Source: Crotophaga sulcirostris
Lineage: Eukaryota; Chordata; Aves; Cuculiformes; Crotophagidae
Assembly (NCBI GenBank): GCA_013397455.1
Contig: VYZB01000759.1
Location: 186,001 to 250,000 of the forward strand
Length of the DNA stretch: 64,000 nt
Direction: 5' to 3'
The position numbers were made by a program, and so were the translations under genes. The notes beneath the pieces are model-generated. The model saw nothing but the letters and a program-made list of their open reading frames with translations, was not told where the DNA came from and did not search any database. Below are positions 39,165 to 53,053 of the stretch, piece after piece (position 1 is the stretch's first letter; each line of letters starts with the position of its first letter).

Positions 39165-41589
39165 GCATACGTGCATTACCTATTTTTATATATATATGTA
39201 AAAAAATTCAGATAGAAGTGTTAACTGTAAAATTTTTTCTTTTAGCTGTGGATTTTTTGATGTTTGAGTTCTAAGAGCCCCTAGAAATTGAGCTTCCTAG
39301 TTAGCTATTTCATTTAAAGAAAAATACGCTTTCTCTAAAAATATGTAATATATGGTACTGAGGAAAAATCCCTCTGAAGTAAATCTGATTTTTTTTTGTA
39401 ATTCAATTGCAACCAGAAAGGATCAAGTCCCAGTCAAGTTAAGTGCAGATCAGTAAATTATAGCAGAGCATGACTAATTTTTTCCTGTAGATGGAAATCA
39501 TTTGTTGGATAATAATAATTATGAATAGATTTGTGTTTAACAGCTCTATTAAGGTCCTATCAATCCCCTCAGTTCCTCTACTGTGTAGTGTGTAAGTACT
39601 GATGGCAGATTTCAATTCAGAAAAAAGAAACAGAGAGCAGTGGATAACTAAGCCATGGTAGCACAGCATTTTAGCATGAGGATTAAAACTGAAGATGTTT
39701 CAGCTTTGGGTTCTTGGTCAGTTCTTATTCATCAGGTATGGAATATGCAAACAGTAGTTGTCAGCTAAAATATTACAGGATGTAAATGCCTTCAACAGAG
39801 GCCTGAGAGTGGGAGTAAACTCTCTGTAACCTATAAGGGCGGAGATAATGACCCAAAAATGTCATAAATGACGACCAGCACAAGTGGTTAGTGTCAGAAG
39901 TCTCCTTAGAGGCAAAAACTGTGGAAAAAGGTCATAATCCATTTTCAGACTCCTTTCCTTTCCTTTTAGGTGTTCTGGTCCTGTCTTTCAAAACCCTACA
40001 ATTCCAATTAGTGAGAAGAGGAGGTAATGATATTTATCACTTTTTCTATTGGCTCAAGAGTTTAAAGGCGCACAGGGTTAAAACACATTTTCATATAAAA
40101 ATATAAAATTAATGCAATGTCTATTGAGGACAGCTCAGGAACTGCAAACTTTCTGTTTGCTGTTTCCAGCTATGCTCAAAAGCTTTTGATCATCAGATCT
40201 CTCTCTTCAGCTTAGTTGTCTGTGTTTAAATAGACAAGATATTTTTCAAAAGCACTTATTTTTTCACTATAGATCATACAGACATTTTAGATGTTTGCTT
40301 TAAGGAGATCCATACATTAGGAATCCAAAATTTAAGCATATCCTGGATTCCCATAAATTTTACCTTTGTCAGAATAGGCAAGAGCCAATCAGATTTTACC
40401 AAAGTAACAGTTGAAACAGCAAATGAAACAGCACTTTTGCATTGTCATTTATAAATGGATGGAGCTGACATTTTTAGCACTTATTTCAAAGACCTGTCTG
40501 AAGCTCTGCACTCCACACCAGTCACAGACATAAGTGAGAGGAACTGAACAGAGCTGGAAGTGATTTCAGTGATGACAATTGCCTTACAATCAGAGCAGCT
40601 TTCCTTCAGTTACTTAAATGCCTGCTCCAATATTAAATTTCTGTAGGAACAGGAGCAAATCTTAGGTTCATGATGTGATTATAACCTAGAACCCTCCATT
40701 TTTATTATTTCTTTTCTGTAGTAATAGCCCTTTCTGCTTTTTGCCTTTGCACTGTATCTTTCTCCCAGCCTGTTGGTCAGAAGTCTGTACCCAGTTTGTG
40801 AGATGTTGACTTTGAATTACATATCAGCAGAACTGACTGTATCAGTGGGCTTTATGTGCATTTATTCCCGCAGTAAAGCCATGGATAAAAGGTTCCCCAA
40901 CCCATTAATTCTGCAACATTCATCATCCATGAATATGAGAAAGCAACATAGAACTGAACTTACAGAAAATACTTGGTTTTCTCTTTCTAAAACTTTCTAA
41001 TGTAAATGGTTTCAAAAAGAATATATTTCAAACATATCTTGGAATAAAATCTCAGAAGAAAGATGTTACTTTTACAGTCATGAGTTCCACACACTGTATC
41101 ACTCTGAAATGACTCGCACAGCATCTGCTGTCCTGGCACAGGCTGTGAATCAGATGCTTTCAGTCAGGCACATGCTGATAGAAAAGCCCACACCTGCAAG
41201 AAGACACTCGTGATTATGTTAGGGTACCACACGGATGATGAAAGAAATGTTGAACTCTATGCGGTTATTAATAAAGTCTAACTATCATCTAAAGCTGGAG
41301 TAATGCTCTTTATTCTTACAAATGTATCTTCATAAGTTTATTTAGCTAAATTCAAGACTGCAGTGGGAGCTCCTTATGGTCAACTATGAAAACAAAATAA
41401 TAATTAAAAAAAGGAGAATAGCAAAGTATCTTTTTAATAATGAAAGTGAATTATGATTTCTGCATAAAGTCCTAATCTAACTGGAGTCAGAATGTTGATA
41501 GATATTCAAGAGTTCCAAAAAAGTTTCTCGGTTTTGCAGACTGCAAACTAAATTATAGGAAATTGAAATAAGAAGAATCTATGTGATGG

Positions 41590-41620
41590 AAAACAAAACA
41601 AAACAACAACAACAAAAAAA
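41590..41620. repeat. A-rich AAAAC/AAC simple repeat
   Basis: AAAAC and AAC units run into an oligo-A stretch. No retroposon body was recognised on its 5' side. Confidence 0.75.
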
Positions 41621-44600
41621 TCAGAGCAATATTCAAATAGATTCAACATTCATGAATATGAGTAATTATCTAGGATCTGAATCAACACATCCTAGAGAGA
41701 ATTAGGTTTCTGTATTTGGCAATTTTTGTGACTGACCAAGCAGCTCCCTCCTACCTCTCAACATCTGCTAAAATACTGCTTTTATCCTAATACGAATTTT
41801 TACATTCTTTTGTGTTGCACCTCAAAATTGGACTAGCTTTTGACTTAGAATATAATTCTAGTATTAAAGCATACTTTGACTTCTATCAATGTCTCTCAAA
41901 GAACTTCTTCTTTAATGACAACTCAGCAATGGGCACAGTTGCACGACAGTTCAGAACAGCACCCCAGGGGCTCACCCCGTTGGCTCACAACAGAGTAAGC
42001 CCGGAACACACCAACCGAGGTGTTGTTCACAATCTAAACAAGCAAGCAAGATGTAGCATGCTGTGCTGCAAACACATGGTTTGTATTCATTCTGTTGTTA
42101 TCTCTTATTGAAAATTAACCTAACTAATAATAAGCTTGCCATAACTCTTCTGTTCATTTTCATTGCAATGGAGAACAAGGATTTTCAGCTAGAAACTCTT
42201 CAACATGAGGAAAATAAGAGCCTCTGACAGAACTGTCTCCACAAAATTTCCTTTACTTTAACATTTTTTTCAAACTTTTCTCTGAAATAACTCCACTTTT
42301 CATGCTAATTGCATCTTGCAGCTCATTATTTTCAGGGATGTTAAAAATAGGCTTCTGTTATATAAAAAGGGTCATTTTGAAGGAGGAGGTATCTTCTACA
42401 CTCTCTGCCTCACTGCTCCCAATTATTTTGTTGTCATTCTAATTGGATATAAATCAGAGATAGAAAAATTACTACTGTTTGATCTTTTGCTTGTTTGAAT
42501 TTATTCTAATGTTTCAGGTGCTGTAAAAATGATTGAAAGCATCTAGGGATCAGGAAAGACTTCCTGTTTTGTCTGTTGCTGTTGGCAGCTGTGCAAAGCA
42601 CAGGTGATCACCTCCCAAGTTCAGAGTCGACCTGTGCTTTCACCACCCCAGCAATAACTGTCATTTGTCTCCAATTCACTAATTCTGCTTGGAGTTCAAC
42701 TCTACAGTTGCCTAGATGAGGATACAAGGAGAAAATTCTTTACAATTTATTCAGTTACCTTCTAAACTCTGTGTGCTATACACTCCTTTGTTCTCTGCTT
42801 TCTGCAAGTGGCAAAATAGTGAAAATGGGTGAACATTTATTGCCAAAGAAGAGAATGGGCTGGGAGTTGCTCAGCAGTAACCTTTTGGAGCAACACAGGG
42901 TCAGACTAACTGTTTCTTTCCAGTAAAGGACTACAACCTTGAGACAGGCTCTTTTAAGGCAATCTGCATTTCCAGCATTTACAGGAAGGCTGAATTTCTT
43001 CTTGCTCCCCTTTTCAACCTCTTCTTACATTTGGTTTAAACTTCAGTGATGTGGACACAGTGAAATGCTTTCCTACCCAGTCACTCCTTTCCAGTAATAA
43101 CATTGTATTACAGCAACATTATAATTCTGAATTTCCTTACAGAGATAACTGCATAAAACAGGACATCAAATTTCAAAGATGCATAACTGAGAAATTACTT
43201 ACATTCATACAGTTTCTTCTGTTATTAAAGTATGTATAGACAGCAGGAGTACAAGAGTGGTGAGCAGAATGAAACAGAAATAGGAGTTTGGTAGAAAGGG
43301 AGCTGCAAGATAGTGCCTATTGACAAGACATTATGTGACTAATTCTTGGAGCTCTCCCACGGACATAAGTGGACCTGCTTGATAGTAGCCAATAATAAAT
43401 GCACCTATTAAGACAGAGTGGGAGTGGACCACCTGCATATCTTTTGTGGTGACACAGTGGTGACAGCAAAGTTAAGACTTCAAACATAAATTGGTAACTA
43501 TTTCTTTAAAATTAGCTGTATTATTCTCCATTAAGAAAAAAAATCGGGTCTTGTGGGGAAGGTAAGAAGACAACTTTTTAAAGAGGAAAATATTCTGGGT
43601 AAGTGGTAATAGTCAGAGGAATCCTGGATCAGGCAAAAGGATGGAAAAACCTGTGGTGGTTCCTGTTCTCTTCTAAGGGAAAAAATATTGTGGAAGGAAG
43701 GAAGGACAGAGTAGGAGTATGCAACGCCTTTTCTGAACAAAACCATCCAACCAACCCTCCTTTCTGAGTGAAGGAACAGGTATCTAGAAAGTGGGTACAC
43801 AATCTTGGTGTTACTACCACAAAGGCACTTTGGGACTTCAGGCCACTTTATAAAAACAAAGACAACAAATTTTACAAACGTAGTTGGTCACCAAATACCT
43901 AACTTAAGTTCACGATGACAAGTGATGCAGAATGCAATGGTAAATCAGACAAACTGGGACTCCTTCCCACCCTTGCAGGTATATGCGAAACACAGTAATT
44001 TTCTCTATTTAAATGTCTGACAGCTACACAATGTCACCATACGTTTCCAAACATATTTTCCAAGTGAATCCTGAGCAATACATTCTAAAAATGTGTCGTG
44101 AATTAGAAGGAAGAATTGCAATAATAAACTCCTACTTTCAGCACTGCAAGAGACTAAGTTGTCAGGAAAGGGCAAATACATACAGGCTTTTTGGCACAAT
44201 ATTTTGAATCCTGGATCTTTGGAGGTCTCTTCATGTTTTTATTGCAGACAGTATGCTCTTTCCCTTGGGAAGTGGTGTTATAAGGGTGCTAAAGATTTTC
44301 TTTTGCCTGACCCAAATATCACTAAAAGACAATATCATTAGAAATGGCTAGTTGCTCTTTAAAAAAACATTAAACCTGTTTTCCCTAAAGAGCTAATCTG
44401 TGCTGGTTATTGTTGCATAAAATACACATGCCATATATCCATGCAAAATTATAATGTAAATTTCTTCAGGAGAAGAAACCCAAGATATCCAGTTCTTTAG
44501 CCATGAAATAGAAAACAAAAGCTTGAGAGATAGTAGTTTATTTAAGAAGCAATGCATACTATTCTCAAATGGAGACTACAAAAAAAAATATGTGGTTAGG

Positions 44601-46639
44601 AATATGTTTTCATATGTGTTAGAAAAGTCATACTGTTCACTTTCTTGAGGAAGAAGAGCATGACTTCAGAAGAAGCAGTGAAGCTTGTTACTATCATTTA
44701 CATTCAGGAAGTTATTACTGAAATTCACCTTCAACCCAGGACCTTGCTGGATCCAGTCCCATACTTATCAGTGAAACCCTCCTCCACATGTGCCCACTAC
44801 TAATCACCATCCAGACTGGTAGTAACCTCTATCACCTCTGCTTCAGCCATTTCTGAATTGATCTCCCTCTTCTCCCATTTATATCATCTTAGGTCTCTTT
44901 GTAAGGTCCTGATTAATTGAAATGCATACATATTCCATCATTTAAATAGAGTTCTCAAGCAATAATAATGGATTGATTTAGCATGGTAAATAATTGCTAT
45001 TGCAATAATAAACCTTATTCCCTTTACCACCATCCCTGAGACCTTTTTCAAAATTTATCCCAAAGTTTAGACAGGCAAATTACCTGTATGATGTTTTGTA
45101 TTTCTTTTATATAGGTAGTTGCTATTCTTTAGTCAGTTTTATATTCAAAGTGAATGGCTATGATCTTAAAACTTTTAATATATAATGAATGATTATTTGT
45201 GTTATGTCCTTATGTAAGGAAAATAAGAAACTTAAAAAAACAATTAATCATCCTCAGTTTAATGTGATAAAATTTGTTTTTAATTTAATCAATGCTATTT
45301 TTCTGTCATAAAAACAATTATCTTGACTTTTATGGTGCGTGAGACAAACCTCCATTTCTCTGGGAAAAAAATCTATTTGGAATACTGAATTGCCAAGCTC
45401 ACAGTCATATCACAACTCTTTAAATAGGTAATCTTGATTCTGTATCTTCTGTTCCTCTAACCTGAACAGTTTTTATCAAATAAGTTAAAATATGATGAAT
45501 TTAGGATTGGAGGAGGACCACTGATCTGCCAAGCCTTCAAAACTGATTAAACACGGGTCGAACTGACCAAGCTTTCAGAAGACTTACTGAGGTTATATCA
45601 AACAGTGTGATCAAGCACATACCACAGCTGTTTGTGACAAACCAAACATAATAATAAAAGCATTAGAAAGATTTGACTGGCATCACATTAAACTGCAGTA
45701 ATTCAATATTTTCTTATTTCCTTAGACCACATTGCTGGTGTGCAGAATTTCATTAAACTGTTATGTCTTTGCTCATGTCTCTAACTGCTAACAAGTTTCT
45801 AGGTAGCCAAGAGCACTATTGACATTTTTCAAGAATCTGAAAAATCATTTTATTTAGAACTAGGTATTCGTTACGAAAATGTAACAATAGCAATAGCAAA
45901 AAAATATAGTAACAGCTGCCCTGAAAAGGATAGCAACTTTATGTCAAGCTGCTTTTGTGACTGTATTCCTGAAACTATAGAAGAAAGCACGAGTCTGCCT
46001 TTTGAATACCACTCCTTTTGAACACCTCCACTGTGTCATGCTTTGCTCCATCCAAAGAGATATGAGTTCACTTCTGCCACTTTCCACAGCTATTCTGTAT
46101 TATTTTAATCATTATTTGGATGTGGTCTATAGGAAAAATTGGAGCCTCTTACTCTCTGAGTTAATACTCCAGTGACCACAGCATGGGATATGTTGAGTTT
46201 TGTGTCCTTGGCTGAAATTCCTGCAAACTTGTTGAATATGTTTCTTAGTGCATGCTATTCTTCTGTCTGAGCAGTTAAGACTCCAATCTTGCAGCTTAAT
46301 CATTTGCAGTCCCTGCTCTTAATAATAAGGGGGACTTTAGGTAAACCAGACTAACACAAAGAATAAGGTGTTAGACCATTAGGTGCTCAGTAGGGGACCT
46401 TGTTTCATTTTCCTCAGGCAGACAAGGAATTTTAGCTAGGACTCCTGATACGACTGCTTTAGCCCCCATGCTTTGTCAGTTCCATCCTTGGTAAAGCTAT
46501 CTCCTTCATTCCTGCCTTCTGTTTAGCTATGATTCAACTGACACTTTCCATTCACAAAATGTTATTTTGGAATTTAATTTCATAAAAAACCAAAACCCTC
46601 GATCCTAGCTAAACTAAAGGATATTTTCTGTTTGCATGT

Positions 46640-46903
46640 TTTGTTTCACTTCTTGGATGCCTGATACCTCCTAACCAACCAGCGTCCTAAACAACCAACA
46701 TTTTTCTTGCAGTCCAGGTGAGTTTGACACCCCTGAGGTGGGGAGATGCTTGGTGTAGTAAGCTGGGGCTTTGGGTTTACCTCATACCTGGTTATGCAAA
46801 GTCTCACAAGACACAGCTTAAGCTGAAGGTGAGAGTATATTGCAATAAAATCTCTCTCCAAAGAAGGGCGAGGGAGCAAAAACAAAAAAAAAAAGGAAAA
46901 AAA
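46640..46903 (+). other. Possible retroposed 3' end (AATAAA plus A-rich tail)
   Basis: An AATAAA signal at 46844-46849 is followed 29 bases later by an A-rich tract (46878-46903). This is the spacing of a polyadenylated transcript end. Upstream sequence around 46707-46734 on the minus strand reads ggggtgtcaaactcacc, a phrase I associate with a dispersed vertebrate repeat but cannot confirm. No flanking direct repeat was found. It could be a retroposon, a repeat fragment or unique DNA. Confidence 0.3.
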
Positions 46904-48756
46904 CTTTGTTCTTCAAGTAGATCATTGACTTAATTTAATGTGATAATTGTTTTATGTTTTGGCATCAGTCTCATTGTTTTTTTGGCACCTGAATTCCAGA
47001 TACTGTAGGGTGTCTTAGATGACACTAGATACCTGCATTTAGGTACTTTACCTTGAGTGGCTCTGTACTTTACCTGAGAACGTGGATTGCTCCACAAGCC
47101 CCACCAACTGTACCAACTGCAATGTGAATGCAATTTCTCAGCATGTTTGTGAACACCTCCGTATAGAAAACTTTAAGAGGTTTAAGTGTGACCTGGATCC
47201 CACTTGCAGTACAGTATTCAATTCCCTAAACATGGACACCTAGTGCCTCTGAAGCACAACATAATATGTGAAAAATCTGCCTGAAGTGATAATTACGACA
47301 CAGTGCAAAAAGGGTGGCTGGAGTACACGTGGGAGCCTTCCATAGCTCTCATGAGATGCTTACATTTAAAGACCTGAATAGGTTCTACATTGTGTTTGCT
47401 TGAAACCAGAATTCACCGTCATCTTCTATGATGGGTACTTTCTACCTGGTTGATGAGACAGTTAGTGGTTTCCATTAACCTATCTCTTTCCCATTCCCTG
47501 TATATTTCCATTATCTTTTTATTAATGTTTCCCATAACCCTTCTTATCCCTCTACCAGTTCTCTGCTGGGTAGTACTTAACTAGTGGGGATTTTGTCCTC
47601 CATGCCTCATCCTGTTACTAACTCATTTGTAAATAAAATATTTTGCTATTACTTATATGAACAACTCACAATCTGTCAATATCATATAACTGTCCGTCTG
47701 CTAAAGTTAAAATGTTAATGTCTTTGATGTTTTATTATCGTGTAGGTAGGAGCTCAGATGCAAAAATATGTTTCTTATTCCAAGCATTATTCAACCTGTT
47801 TTTCTTAATTGTACCAGTTACTGAACTGAGTGATTACGTAGCCCAATAATTTGAGCATCCTATTTACCTTTGAATTTAATGTTTTTAGGTGCAAACTATG
47901 TTTGAATTTTGCAAAATTGCTATGCAAAATATCTCTTAGATACAGTTTTCGTCTCCACCTATGCATACATCTATGCATACTCTCACATTTTATTAGAACA
48001 GCTTCTTCTCTGAACTTAGCAGATGCTCTACTGTGGCTACAGTCATCCTCCTCATATCCAGCTCATGTGAGCATGTTATCTCTTTCTTTAACTGACTGCT
48101 CTATGTCTCTCTCACACTTCACATGTGATTACAGAAACTGCCTTTTCAAGGCCTCCCTGTCACACCCATCATCTCCTAATCACAATCGGAAAGTGGACGC
48201 TTGCCTCTGGTAAATCTGCAATGTCAGGCTCTCCTGTCCATAGTTTACATTTTCAGACAAGTGTCATCAGATTTTTTATCACTTACACAGCTAGGAGGAT
48301 TTCTCTGTAAGCATCAACAGAGCTAGTTACCTTCAAAGATGTAGCTGAAAAACAATCCATTACTGTGATGCCTACAAAAATATAAAACAACGAGAGGTTG
48401 CTCTAGTGCTGCTGCCAGGGCTGACTGCTATTATTTTAGGGTTTCTTTGTGCTTCTTATCTTTGGCTATGCTTGCTTAGAAATGTAAGTTCTTTACAACA
48501 GGCACTAACCCCTTGTGTTTTTCAAAAAATGTCCTGTTCCATAGTAACTCTATGCTTATACAAATAATAACTATAATATGTGAATCTGTGTGTCTTAGAG
48601 ACATTCCAGAGTTTCCTCTGTCCTCATGTTGAACTGTAGCAGACTGCAATGTGTTTCCCTACTGCCAGGTAGGTGGTTGTGTTAGCATATGAGTAAAATG
48701 CTATTTAGAAGGTTTCTGTTTCACTCAGGGATCTAGCAATGGAATGCTACCCAGGC

Positions 48757-48838
48757 AATTATTTTAATTGGAGATAATCACTTGGGAAATGGACGGATGA
48801 ATTAATCAATTCCTGTTAATTGGGATAATGACATTATT
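48757..48838. promoter_or_regulatory. Cluster of homeodomain-type TAAT/ATTA motifs
   Basis: At least six TAAT or ATTA cores fall in about 80 bases. They include TTTTAATTGG, GATAATCA, ATTAATCA at 48801-48808 (the reverse of a PBX-HOX-like TGATTAAT) and GTTAATTGG. The surrounding sequence is not simple-repeat, which makes this unlike ordinary AT-rich DNA. Function is inferred only from motif density. Confidence 0.3.
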
Positions 48839-51578
48839 TATGCTAGTCACCTCTTTTTACCACCATCTGTAGGAAGCTTTCCAATGCAAGGCCAAATTCT
48901 TCCATGGTACGGATCCACTGAGGCTGCTACAATTAAAGCAGGAATGAATCTGGTGCATTGTAAGTATAGAATAAATTGCCTCACTTACTTATTTTTGGAG
49001 AAACCATGTGTGCAGCTGACCTGGGAATACCACAAATTACTCTCTTTATTCCACTGTTGCTATCCTGTCATTAGTAATGTTGCAACAGGAGGTGTTCTTG
49101 GCACTTGTTCTAACACAAATATATAACTTCTGTTTTGTTTGCATACTTATGCAGCTCGTTACTATGTGAAAAACAATCTGCAGCTTAGCATTTGTTAATG
49201 GGATATGGAACAAGGAAACAGCAGATGGAGTATGGGGATACTGAGTGCATAATAAGTTTGATCCTGAAAGTCCTTGTGTGGTTTTTCAGCTCAAGATGGT
49301 TGTTAAATTCCACTGCAAAGCTAGCAGAAACCATTCCTGTATTCAAGCAGTGAAGACATGGTCCTCCACGCTAAACAGACATAGGGGTCAAGCATTCTCT
49401 GCATCTGATCACCTCTTAAAAGGAGACAAAAGGCAAGATTTTGCTTTGTGACTAAATCTTTGGTTTCTTTTACTGTTCAGAGAGATCTGAAAATAGAATG
49501 GTTCATTCTCCTTCAAGTGATTGAAGATAACCTTTGCAGTGATGTCCTACCTATTTCTGTCTTCAGCTGGAGAGAAGAGTTCTGAATGTCATACCCTGCT
49601 CACCTGTTTATCTAGTGCTGACAGGTACCCATGAGGTTCACCAATCTGATGACAAGTAAGCAGGGCTATAACCACTTTTTACAATGATGTATCTTCATTT
49701 AATGTCTTATAACACCTTTGTACCTCTCAGAATAAGATCTTGGCACAAAATGATTTCCGTATTTTGTGTTTGTGCATCCTCATCTCCATGTTAGACTGAG
49801 TAGCTCTTGAGGTCTTATGGAATAGACTCAAACATTTCGTCTTGCAACAATAAAGATCAAATAATTCTGTGACACTCGCTGGATCAGGATACATTGAGCT
49901 GTGGGTACATCTGTGACAGCAGCATGGTTAGATATACCTGTCAGGTTGCAGTTAGCTAGCTCAGATTTTAAGAGCCTTTTCTGCAGCAGGATGACACTCC
50001 GACTCACCCAACACAGACTTGCTTAATAAATCATAACCCTTCAAACTTCTGGAACTACCAAAATGTGGCAAATGAGTTGGCAGTGTTAGGATCATTGCAA
50101 CCCAATCTTAAGTAGCTACAATACAATTTACTGCAAATGCTGCAAGAGATGAGAACATGACAGATGAGAAATCTTCATGTTTGAAGCAATAAGTGAAAGT
50201 AATGCTCCAGTAAACTGGAATGTTTTTTGGGGGAAAAAATTTGGGAAAAGCTAGGGCAGGCATCTGATGTGGAATTTCTCACAGGCTTTTGGTTCCTTCA
50301 TTAAAGGAGCCCCGTGAATCCAAGCTCTGGACTGCACATCTGATGATTGGTTTAACACCTCTTGAGCTGGGTAAGCAGATGAACACATGCAAGTATTTAG
50401 TATTACTAAGAAATAAGTAGAATTAAGTTCTATAAATGGTTATATTTTTGAAGTTATTAGAAGTGGGTTTTAATTTATAAATAATCATTATAATTCATCT
50501 TAATATATGCTTGACCAAACTACAGAAATAAACCTCACTCAGTTTTTCATAATACATTTCCAAAATCATCTCAGCATTCTGTTGGCATCTTTTTCAAGTT
50601 TTAGTTCATTTCAGTGATGGTGACTAGAAAAGTCAGAACTATTTACATTGAAGTTTTATCAGTGTTTTCTATAGCGGTATTAATATTTTTTGGTTTTGCT
50701 AAAAACAATACCTTAAAGAAACCAAGATGCAGTTTTAACACTCACATTTTTGAGGTCAGGATTTCACTGCCATATTCGTAAATAAACCAGGTTTTTACCT
50801 ACTTGTTGTATGTGATGCACATGATAGAGTTCAGCAACCAACATTTTCTCCTAGGAGCTTCTTGTTCCAATGAGTGTTGCAGAATGAGGCATGGTTTGGA
50901 TATCACAATCAAACAGAAAACTGAATACCTGCAGCTTGAAACAAAATACATTTCCATTGGCTTTTCATTTGTTTCAGTTCATAAACATTGATAAAGCAAA
51001 CCTGTACATTCAAATGGAAAAAATTAATGAAAAATTCAATCCAAATAACACATACAAAAATTTTCAATCATAATTATACATTTCAAACACCATTCTGTGA
51101 TTGGGAAACTACTTCACTAGTAAAAGTGCTTACATAAACCACTCAGGTTTTGCTATTCCATGAAGTATCTTTTTAATGTTGAATGTCAAGGAGTAAATGA
51201 GTTAAAGTAATTTCATGTTAAAGAAGACAGTATTTGTTTGATTCTAGATCTAGAAATAAATAAATCTGAAATGCAAATAAAGCCAAGACTCAGAAAACAG
51301 GATCTCAACCGTGCAGGGATTTCAAGTTTCATCACTGGAATATTGTGAAATTTCTGTTAAACGTTTATACATTTGTTTCTTTGTCTGTTCCTCCCTTGTG
51401 TAGTTTTTTTTTAAGAACTTTAAGGTTTTTTAGGAAATAAGCATTTAATTTCTAATAAAATGAGACTCCTAAAGAAAGGAATTGCCTTTGTTGTGTGCTC
51501 CATCAGTCACACAAGTGAACAAGGAGCCCATGCAAGGACTGTAACAGGCATCTCAGCTTTTGTGCACAGCTATTCCCT

Positions 51579-51592
51579 GTCTCCATGGAAAC
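51579..51592. promoter_or_regulatory. RFX / X-box-like palindrome
   Basis: The 14-mer gtctccatggaaac is one mismatch from a perfect palindrome of the type bound by RFX factors (two GTYNCC half-sites meeting at CCATGG). It lies in a modestly GC-richer patch (about 51460-51720) containing CpGs. Whether it is bound is not knowable from sequence. Confidence 0.35.
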
Positions 51593-52928
51593 ATTTCAGC
51601 AGACGCGGTACCTACTGGCGACCAAACAAAGACTTTCCTATTGCTTTGCAGAAGAGGCAAAATGTAAGCTCCAGTGAATGTAGCATCTCTCCTTGACCCT
51701 GGATCTGTAAGTGCTGGCAGGCCAGAGGCATCATGTCTGTCTTCTATTTTTTCTCCCTGAAAAACAAGCAACAATTAGGGAAGAAAATGGATAGGCAGTT
51801 TTTAAAATGTATATATATAGGTGTTTTCAGCAGGATGCAAGATCTCAAAGTCAAATTCAAAGTCATAGCTCTTCTCTTAGAAAAACAAAGAGAAGATCTT
51901 AAATCAGCCACTCACAGAGTTCAGAGAAGGGTATTTTAAATTGCAACAGGGTGCTTGCTGAAACCATGACTGTAAGAAAAAGAAATAAGAATAGAGAATA
52001 TATTGTTGTATGAAAGAATAGTAACATCCACTTTCATTTCAGCTACTTTCAGCTGAATAATCGTATAGCCAAGGAAAAGTCTTTTTCCAACATTAAAGTG
52101 ACAGAAGTTAGTGCTTTTGAACAGTGTGTTCAGTTCAAGATAGCATAGAGCTGCACTAGAAGAGTAGGAAGAAATATCCTATACCAGATCAGGAAAAGTA
52201 CAGGAAGAAAGAGGTCAGTCAAAACAATCTTGTCTTTTGTTCCAAGTCGCAGAGCAAAGAAGTCAGACTTAAAGCATACTTAGCTTAGCCTTTGGGACCA
52301 CTCCTTTAAGGACTTGTGAGTTCGAATGAGATTAAAGTAATTAATAACTAGGATTTTCTGCACATTCTGCTCAAAGCCTTGTGCTGGTCACATGGGATGG
52401 AGCATTAATTCTCCATTTTCCTGTATCTTCTACTCATATGAAAAGCATATGCAATCAGAAAAGGAATTCAAAATTTACACTGATAAATAAGATGAGGAAA
52501 ATAGGTCTGCCTTCTTTTCTGTTTCCTTATACCATTTGAATAGTGAAATAATGACAGAGGCCTCTTCCTCCTGTAGAGGAGGGATATCAGTATCATCTGC
52601 ATTCTGATATAGACGCCTGTAATATTCTTACTGTGTTACCTTTATTTTTTCGTTAACACAAAATAAACCTTACCAAGTGGCAAGGACAAATCATTAGTTT
52701 GATTGCCACTAACAGTCTGCAATTTCTGCATATAAAAACATCCCTCAATTAAATTTGTCAAGCATGACAGAACATGTTTTATTTATTTTTTAAAATAATT
52801 ATCACACTGTTATTGTCAGCATTGTTTACCACAACATTGATATTTTAGCAATTTATGATGATTATAGTTTCTTCTGATTATAATAGAGGTTTCATTTAAA
52901 GTTCTTTACTCAAATGATTTAGAGTAAA

Positions 52929-52937
52929 AGCTGATGT
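52929..52937 (+). repeat. Left copy of a candidate CR1 target-site repeat
   Basis: AGCTGATGT is repeated exactly at 53224-53232 on the far side of the CR1 body. The following bases also agree apart from one indel (aga versus caga). Confidence 0.45.
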
Positions 52938-52942
52938 AGACT

Positions 52943-52968
52943 GTTTCACAGTTTCACAGTTTCACAGT
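52943..52968 (-). repeat. CR1 terminal octamers, GTTTCACA x3
   Basis: Three exact tandem 8-mers plus GT. They form the 3' end of the antisense CR1 copy. Confidence 0.9.
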
Positions 52969-53007
52969 ATAACCAGGTTGGAAGAGACCTCCAAGATCAT
53001 CAAGTCC

Positions 53008-53031
53008 AACCTATAAGCCAACCTATAAGCC
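53008..53031. repeat. 12-bp tandem duplication inside CR1 3' UTR
   Basis: AACCTATAAGCC occurs twice in a row (53008-53019 and 53020-53031). It lies 23 bases before the N gap and may be real or an assembly artefact related to that gap. Confidence 0.85.
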
Positions 53032-53053
53032 AACACTAACACCACCTCATCAC

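Larger units (their letters stand above)
38361..46639. other. Unique interval with microsatellites
   Basis: No gene is recognised. It includes TTTA and GATA microsatellites near 38.9 and 39.1 kb, an AAC/AAAAC-rich run at about 41590-41620, and a GGAA run at 43692-43706. Open frames such as 41812-42111 plus and 43531-43820 minus show no domain. Confidence 0.55.
46904..52940. other. Unique interval with possible regulatory patches
   Basis: No gene is recognised. A homeodomain-motif cluster is at 48757-48838 and an RFX/X-box-like palindrome at 51579-51592. The 120-codon open frame at 47851-48213 is rich in Leu, Ser and His from a pyrimidine-rich tract and is not supported. Confidence 0.5.

Noticed and set aside
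47851..48213. 120-codon plus-strand open frame
   Set aside because: Biased to Leu, Ser, His and Cys from a pyrimidine-rich stretch. Likely chance.
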